This document shows positions 59,525-64,000 of a stretch of DNA of 64,000 nucleotides, one piece after another. Below the pieces are notes generated by a model. The model was not told the origin of the DNA. It was given only the letters and a program-made list of their open reading frames with translations, and did no database searches. The translations under genes and the position numbers were made by a program. Every line of letters starts with the position of its first letter. The first letter of the stretch is position 1. The stretch comes from Marixanthomonas sp002364245 (GTDB taxonomy: Bacteria > Bacteroidota > Bacteroidia > Flavobacteriales > Flavobacteriaceae), in the NCBI GenBank assembly GCA_963973455.1, contig CAXAZF010000004.1:62001-126000 (forward strand), written 5' to 3'.

Positions 59525-60264
59525 TCAGTTTTTTGAGTGTTTTTCTCAACTTTATACGGAAGACTTAAATCACCACTTGCAATGCTATACACATTATATA
59601 CACCAAGCATAGGGAGGTTTTCCTTGCTTGTGTTTACCTGCATGAAAGCAGTGACCGCATCAAACTTAAAATCGGTTTGATCTTGTATCCTATAATCTGG
59701 CACTATAACCTGGATGGTGTTATTTTTGGTTGTCACAGGAAATCCTGGTGAGTCCATATACATAGGCATACCCGGATTTGTAGGAGGAAGTTTTACTGTA
59801 GTGTCAGCTTTTTTAAACTGTTTTACCGAAAAACCGCCAGCAACTCTTTCGTCTTTTATCAATACTACCCAGTGGGGATGCCATATAATGCCATCGTTAT
59901 CATATTTACTGTCTTTGTTTTCGTCCCAAAGTGGTGTGTCATCAAAATCTGGGTGCGATGTTAGTGCCAAAGCAAGAATACCATCCGTTTTATTAAACCC
60001 AACAACTGTGGGCGACAAAGACGTAGGGAATACATATCCTAGAACAGGTGCTCCGTCCAGTTGTCCTTTAGGGGTTGGTGTTTGGCTGCCTGCGTTCCCT
60101 TTTACGGTAATACTCCACACGGTCAGGTTTAAATCGGTTTGATGGGTTACAGTTATGTGTTCAATAGCGAAAGCATCGGTATTGTAAGGGTCGGTTTGGG
60201 CAACTGTAGTACAAGTAATTGCCACTACAGCTCCTATGGTTAATAAAAGCTTGCTTATTTTCAT
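59521..60264 (-). CDS. Secreted protein of unknown function
   Basis: A 247-residue protein I do not recognise. Signal peptide MKISKLLLTIGAVVAITCTT ending near VAQ; the mature part begins DPYNTDAFAIEHITVTHQ and is predicted beta-rich, with an HPHW motif (IIWHPHWVVLIKDERVAGG) and conserved-looking PGMPMYMDSPGFPV. No lipobox (Cys18 is inside the hydrophobic core rather than after it, but lipidation cannot be fully excluded). It lies between a thioredoxin-like gene and a MarR-type regulator, with operator-like site B 10 bp before its ATG. A periplasmic redox- or metal-related role is an inference from that context. Confidence 0.75.
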   Translation of the reverse strand: MKISKLLLTIGAVVAITCTTVAQTDPYNTDAFAIEHITVTHQTDLNLTVWSITVKGNAGSQTPTPKGQLDGAPVLGYVFPTSLSPTVVGFNKTDGILALALTSHPDFDDTPLWDENKDSKYDNDGIIWHPHWVVLIKDERVAGGFSVKQFKKADTTVKLPPTNPGMPMYMDSPGFPVTTKNNTIQVIVPDYRIQDQTDFKFDAVTAFMQVNTSKENLPMLGVYNVYSIASGDLSLPYKVEKNTQKTD

Positions 60265-60274
60265 ATTTTTATGA

Positions 60275-60287
60275 TTAGGAATCCTAA
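60275..60287. promoter_or_regulatory. Operator-like palindrome, site B
   Basis: TTAGGAATCCTAA, perfect 6-bp arms around a central A, in the 38-bp gap between the thioredoxin-like gene and the secreted-protein gene, ending 10 bp before the latter's ATG. Confidence 0.65.
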
Positions 60288-60302
60288 CCTTTAAGGGTTT
60301 GA

Positions 60303-60536
60303 TTAATTTTTTACATCAGCCAGACTAGCTCCAAAGTTAATATGTAGTACATTACCATTAGGAGTTACTATTGCTGGAACAGATTGTACACCAGCTTTTT
60401 CAGCTTCATCAATACGGTTTTGGGTCTCACCAAGGTGAACCACCTCTACTTGATTGGGATCGGTAATTTTTAGAATGTCGTGTTCTGCGCTTACACAAAC
60501 AGGGCATCCTGCATGATAAAAAATTGATTTTTTCAT
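60303..60536 (-). CDS. Small thioredoxin/glutaredoxin-like protein (CPVC)
   Basis: A 77-residue mini-thioredoxin-fold protein. The active site CPVC lies at Cys11-Cys14 in YHAGCPVCVSAEHD; the cis-Pro segment is QSVPAIVTPNG. No signal peptide, so cytosolic. First gene of the three-gene minus-strand unit, under the best promoter of the region, whose spacer is filled by operator-like site C. It may act as a thiol-disulfide carrier or sensor partner for the four-Cys regulator, by inference. Confidence 0.85.
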   Translation of the reverse strand: MKKSIFYHAGCPVCVSAEHDILKITDPNQVEVVHLGETQNRIDEAEKAGVQSVPAIVTPNGNVLHINFGASLADVKN

Positions 60537-60571
60537 AATGATAAAATTTAAATGAGTGCATTATTGCATTT

Positions 60572-60603
60572 CAAATATAGTAAGGAATCCTAACTAAAAC
60601 AAA
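60572..60603 (-). promoter_or_regulatory. Promoter of the thioredoxin-like/MarR unit
   Basis: On the minus strand: TTTG (60603-60600), a 20-bp spacer and TATATTTG (60579-60572), a full Bacteroidota promoter. Start site expected near 60567, 31 nt before the ATG at 60536. The spacer holds palindrome site C. Confidence 0.82.
60581..60593. promoter_or_regulatory. Operator-like palindrome, site C
   Basis: TAAGGAATCCTAA, differing from site B in one base; extended symmetry TAGT-AAGGA / TCCTA-ACTA (60578-60596). It is centred in the 20-bp spacer between the -33 and -7 boxes, where a bound repressor would exclude RNA polymerase. Confidence 0.75.
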
Positions 60604-60692
60604 TTTAATTTTGAAATTTTTTAAAGAATTTATGGTTAAAACTATATTATTAATCAAACCGCTACGTTTTATATTGCGTATATTTTTATATA

Positions 60693-61505
60693 ATGAAAAC
60701 ATATTTAGTCATATTTTTTTTCAGTTGCATTTCAATATTCAGTAGTGCTGAAGTCTTTTCCCAAGGTAAGATAGATGGTTTTTACCGCGGAAATGGTAAT
60801 ACAACAATAACCTTAGGGGTTGGTTTTGAAGACAATAAAGACTATCTGGCCGGTACCGATGAAACCGACATTTCAAGAAAACTTTATTATGTAAATCTTT
60901 TTGCTGCGTATGGTATTACTGAAAATCTAGATGTAAATTTTTCCTTACCATATATAGAAGTTGATGATATTAAAGATGTACAGGATGTTTCCCTATTTCT
61001 AAAATACCGAACTTTTAAAAAAGAATTCACCAACAGCAAGCTAGAGTTGAGTTTCGCCGGAGGTTTTTCAACGCCTATTTTAGATTACAATATTGGAGGC
61101 TTAAAAGATATCGGTCAACAAGCTACTGTAATTGAAACAAGAGCAATGGTACATTATCAAACCAACGATGGCTGGTTTGCTACACTGCAAAGTGGTTTCT
61201 CTTTTAAGCTGGAAGAAGTACCGAACAGTTTACCCATCACATTTAAAGCTGGTCAGGCATTAAATAAATGGTATTACGATGTGTATTATGATTACCAACA
61301 TTCTTTTGGAGGGATAGACTATTTAGAAACCCCACCACCACAAAACTTTAAACGTTTTGGGGTAGATTATCATAAAATTGGTGGCACAGGTTATCACTCG
61401 TTTACTGATAATTTTGGAGCTTATGTCAGTGTTTCGTATGTGTTGGGTGGTAGAAATATATTCCAAGGTCCTGGTTATGGAGTAGGACTCGTAGCCAATT
61501 TTTAA
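60693..61505 (+). CDS. Outer-membrane beta-barrel protein, transporter-like
   Basis: A 270-residue secreted protein with a signal peptide (to about FSQ at residue 24). The rest is built of alternating amphipathic strands with tyrosine-rich girdles (LYYVNLFAAYGITENLDVNF, WYYDVYYDYQHSFGG) and ends in LVANF with a terminal aromatic residue, as in outer-membrane barrels annotated as generic transporters. It is divergent from the thioredoxin-like gene, but the operator-like site lies on the far side of the gap (100 bp from its ATG). Substrate unknown. Confidence 0.75.
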   Translation: MKTYLVIFFFSCISIFSSAEVFSQGKIDGFYRGNGNTTITLGVGFEDNKDYLAGTDETDISRKLYYVNLFAAYGITENLDVNFSLPYIEVDDIKDVQDVSLFLKYRTFKKEFTNSKLELSFAGGFSTPILDYNIGGLKDIGQQATVIETRAMVHYQTNDGWFATLQSGFSFKLEEVPNSLPITFKAGQALNKWYYDVYYDYQHSFGGIDYLETPPPQNFKRFGVDYHKIGGTGYHSFTDNFGAYVSVSYVLGGRNIFQGPGYGVGLVANF

Positions 61506-61557
61506 GACAATTCTTTTCTATAAATTACTTCAATCAAGTAAAATTTTCCGTCTAAAA

Positions 61558-61597
61558 AACCTTAATTTTGCACCTGCTTACTAATTTAGGTAAGGTT
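61558..61597. promoter_or_regulatory. Inverted repeat with -7 box upstream of ctlX
   Basis: AACCTTA (61558-61564) and TAAGGTT (61591-61597) flank the region; TAATTTTG (61563-61570, TANNTTTG) overlaps the left arm, and CTTAC/GTAAG nests inside. A start site near 61576 would put the right half in the leader, 42 bp before the ATG. Possible operator or leader hairpin. Confidence 0.4.
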
Positions 61598-61611
61598 TAA
61601 AACAATACGTT

Positions 61612-62544
61612 ATGCAGCAGATAACCGATACTATATTGATGATTCGCCCAGTTGCTTTTCGAATGAACGAGCAAACGGCGGTTAACAACTATTTTCAAGA
61701 AGAGATTGAACTTGAGAATGCTAAAGTGAATGAAAAAGCACAGCAAGAATTTGATGCTTTTGTTGAAAAGTTGCGTAATGTTGGTGTAAACGTTATTGTT
61801 GAAGATGATAAGTTAGAACTGGACACCCCAGACTCTATTTTTCCGAATAACTGGGTAACCTTTCACGAAAATGGTGATATCGCTTTGTATCCTTTATTTG
61901 CAAAAAACAGACGCAAAGAACGTCGTGAAGATGTTATTGAGCGAATAGAGAGCGAAGGCTTTGTGATTAAGAATATAGTGGATTACACCGATGCTGAAAA
62001 GGAAGGTGTTTACTTAGAATCTACGGGAAGTTTAATTTTAGACCGTGTTAACCAAAAAGCGTATTGTGCTTTATCTCCGAGAGCCGATGAGCAATTATTA
62101 ATTGAATTTTGCGAAGACTTTGAATTCACTCCTGTAATTTTCACTGCCAATCAAACGGTTGACGGAAAACGTGCTGCAATTTATCACACTAATGTAATGA
62201 TGTGTTTAGGTGAAAATTTCAGTGTTATTTGTTTAGACACGATTGACGATGCTAAAGAAAAGAAAAACGTAGTTCAGCATTTAAAAGATGATGGAAAAGA
62301 AATTATAACTATTACAGAAGCGCAAATGCATAATTTTGCGGGGAATATGCTTCAGGTACGAGGGGCAAACGATAAAAAGTATTTAGTGATGAGTGCGGCA
62401 GCTCATAAAAGCTTGACTGAAGATCAAGTTTCAGCAATTGAAAAACACTGCGAAATTTTGAGCACCGATTTAACCACAATTGAAACCTGTGGTGGTGGGA
62501 GTGCTCGTTGTATGATGGCCGAAATTTTTCTTCCGAAGGAATAA
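61612..62544 (+). CDS. ctlX: Citrulline-utilization-type hydrolase CtlX
   Basis: A 310-residue amidinohydrolase-fold protein of the CtlX group (arginine deiminase superfamily). MQQITDTILMIRPVAFRMNE opens it; DSIFPNNWVTFHENG is the conserved substrate loop, ESTGSLILDR carries the acidic pair, VYHTNVMM-type IYHTNVMMCLG the catalytic His, and the nucleophile Cys is in CGGGSARCMMAE. Family members act on citrulline or arginine. A second, distinct pentein hydrolase lies 2.8 kb away. Confidence 0.9.
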   Translation: MQQITDTILMIRPVAFRMNEQTAVNNYFQEEIELENAKVNEKAQQEFDAFVEKLRNVGVNVIVEDDKLELDTPDSIFPNNWVTFHENGDIALYPLFAKNRRKERREDVIERIESEGFVIKNIVDYTDAEKEGVYLESTGSLILDRVNQKAYCALSPRADEQLLIEFCEDFEFTPVIFTANQTVDGKRAAIYHTNVMMCLGENFSVICLDTIDDAKEKKNVVQHLKDDGKEIITITEAQMHNFAGNMLQVRGANDKKYLVMSAAAHKSLTEDQVSAIEKHCEILSTDLTTIETCGGGSARCMMAEIFLPKE

Positions 62545-62557
62545 TATATTTTATTCC
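62538..62557. terminator. Possible bidirectional hairpin between ctlX and the BCCT gene
   Basis: GGAATAA (62538-62544) and TTATTCC (62551-62557) form a 7-bp stem with a TATATT loop. The two arms contain the stop codons of the two convergent genes. T runs are weak on both sides, so termination is uncertain. Confidence 0.4.
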
Positions 62558-64000
62558 GTTTGGTGAAGCGCTAATTCTCGAAGCCACAAACCAATCATTA
62601 CAACCATAAACAAACTTAGTGGTAGGGATGTGATAATTAATAGTTTTTGCATAGCGATTAACACATCGCTGTCTTCTTTTGCGTGACCTAAAAGCACTAT
62701 TCCTACTGAAAAAATAATCAAGATTATTCCCCAAAGTAACCGTTGTTTTCTACTTGGGTTTCGCTTTCCTTTATCGGTAAACATGCTTAAGACGTATATA
62801 GCAGAGTCAACAGAAGTCACCAAGAAACTAACCAATAACAAGATTACTACGGAATTGATTAGGGCCGTAAGCGGATACGCTTCAAAAAAGATAAAAATAG
62901 AGGTAAATACATTGTCAAATTCCCCGGAATAACTTCCCCATCCTGAAATCATATCAAAAGCAGATTGCCCAAAAGTTGTAAACCAAAAAAATGTCCCTAA
63001 GGAAGGAATGAGCAACACCCCAATTATTGTTTCTCGTATTGTTCTCCCTTTTGAAATTCGAGCGATGAAAATGCCTGTAAACGGTGCCCAGGCCAACCAA
63101 AAAGCCCAATAATAGTATGTCCAGTCGGTTAAAAATTGAATACCGGGATCGTATTTTCCCAAGGCCAAGCTCATTGGTATAAAATCAATGATATACCGAT
63201 AAATACCTATTGCAAATTGTTCTAAAGTCAACAATATATCACTTTGAAAAAAAACAAATAACAACAGCGCTATAGTAACGTAAATATTAAAAGTTGATAT
63301 ACGTTTAATTCCTTTTTCCACACCGCTTAATGCAGAAACCAATGCTAAAATGCCAATGCCGATCACCAATGCTATAATCAATAGATAACTGAAATCGGCT
63401 TCAAATAAATGGTTTAAACCGCCTTTAATTTGGGAGGCGCCTAGCCCCAAAGCAGCTACTAATCCAAAAATGGTCGTTAAAATAGTGAGAATGTCAATAC
63501 CCGTGAGAAATCCATTTCCTTTTTGTTGAAACAACGAAGAAAACGTACTGCTCGTCGCAACAGTTTTATTTTTATGAAACACAGCATATCCAATAGCCAA
63601 AGCAAATACTGCGTAAAAAGCCCAAGCAGTAAACCCCCATTGATAGAACGTAAATTCTAGCGCAATCACTTCTGAAGAATCACCTGTGGAAAGTGGTGGA
63701 TTTTGCTGCATAAATACAGGTTCTTGCACCGCGCGCAGTAAAATCCCCGAACCCATCCCGGCACTATAAAGCATTGCAATCCAAGGGAGTCGCTTAAATG
63801 CTGGTCTTTCGTTTGCGTGTCCTAATTTATAAGTTCCCCAGGGCGAAATTGCTATCACTAAAAGTAAAAGCACGCACCCTAACCCCAAATAAAGATAAAA
63901 ATTGCCAAAATAATTGCGAACCCACAAAGATATTGCTTCAATAGCGTTATAGGTTTCGAGGGTTTCTACATATAAAAAAAGAGAGAAAATGACTAAAATA
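62551..64000 (-). CDS. BCCT-family transporter (5' end beyond window)
   Basis: A sodium- or proton-coupled betaine/choline/carnitine-type transporter. The frame stays open to the right edge and continues upstream through a hydrophobic segment (ILVIFSLFLYVETLETYNAI), so the start lies outside; an internal TTG near 63927 is not the real start. At least eleven membrane segments follow, with GMGSGILLRAVQEP (ion-site glycine motif) and the family signature WAFWLAWAPFTGIFIARISK. Osmolyte uptake is the family role and fits a marine organism; the exact substrate is open. Confidence 0.92.
   Translation of the reverse strand, partial: ILVIFSLFLYVETLETYNAIEAISLWVRNYFGNFYLYLGLGCVLLLLVIAISPWGTYKLGHANERPAFKRLPWIAMLYSAGMGSGILLRAVQEPVFMQQNPPLSTGDSSEVIALEFTFYQWGFTAWAFYAVFALAIGYAVFHKNKTVATSSTFSSLFQQKGNGFLTGIDILTILTTIFGLVAALGLGASQIKGGLNHLFEADFSYLLIIALVIGIGILALVSALSGVEKGIKRISTFNIYVTIALLLFVFFQSDILLTLEQFAIGIYRYIIDFIPMSLALGKYDPGIQFLTDWTYYYWAFWLAWAPFTGIFIARISKGRTIRETIIGVLLIPSLGTFFWFTTFGQSAFDMISGWGSYSGEFDNVFTSIFIFFEAYPLTALINSVVILLLVSFLVTSVDSAIYVLSMFTDKGKRNPSRKQRLLWGIILIIFSVGIVLLGHAKEDSDVLIAMQKLLIITSLPLSLFMVVMIGLWLRELALHQTE

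Noticed and set aside
63925..63927. TTG as the start of the BCCT transporter
   Set aside because: The frame continues upstream through a hydrophobic segment to the window edge, so the gene is truncated by the window, not started here.
1..64000. tRNA, rRNA, CRISPR, transposase, integrase or phage genes
   Set aside because: No cloverleaf, rRNA segment, regular repeat-spacer array or mobile-element protein was found in any gap or frame.

Overview
The window reads as chromosomal DNA from a low-GC marine-type member of the Flavobacteriia (Bacteroidota), probably Flavobacteriaceae. The evidence is a SusC/SusD pair, a peptidase with a C-terminal type IX secretion sorting domain, promoters of the Bacteroidota type (TTTG, about 19 bp, TANNTTTG), A-rich leaders without a clear Shine-Dalgarno sequence, zinc-free forms of L36 and S14, and many lipoproteins with an early Cys after a short hydrophobic segment. 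I name no genus. No tRNA, rRNA, CRISPR array, insertion sequence or prophage gene was found; gene content and base use look like core chromosome throughout.

Layout. 1-4.4 kb (mostly minus): end-truncated MlaE permease, lipoprotein alkaline phosphatase, and a tight trio of glycosyltransferase, methyltransferase and ketoacyl-ACP synthase III. 4.5-14.5 kb: gcvP, a UbiA-like membrane protein, an ECF sigma factor with a small HxxxCxxC protein, a secreted M28 peptidase, an M3 oligopeptidase and purE/purK. 14.5-28.8 kb: adk, obgE, two DUF4136 lipoproteins and a TPR protein, mpl, a PaiB-like protein, a DUF1569 protein, radC, a deacetylase-like protein that seems to have lost its metal ligands, a YjjG-like nucleotidase, an envelope trio, rarA, rhomboid protease and rlmB. 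29.6-36.4 kb (minus): an orphan SusCD locus with a small lipoprotein, then an Omp85 protein.

36.5-53.8 kb is the merged str-S10-spc-alpha ribosomal superoperon: rpsL-rpsG-fusA-rpsJ, a structured 168-bp gap, then rplC through rplQ with secY, infA and rpoA. It is followed by carA-eno and gltA. Two gaps in the superoperon (before rplC and before rpsD) hold RNA-like structure and are good candidates for autoregulatory leaders.

57.9-64 kb: a DDAH-like amidinohydrolase and CtlX-like citrulline hydrolase flank a small minus-strand module of a CPVC thioredoxin-like protein, an unrecognised secreted protein and a MarR-type regulator with four C-terminal cysteines. Three near-identical palindromes (consensus TTAGGAATCCTAA) lie at this module; one fills the spacer of a good promoter. 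This is the most promising undescribed system in the window: an autoregulated, probably redox- or metal-sensing regulon. A beta-barrel protein and a truncated BCCT transporter complete the window.
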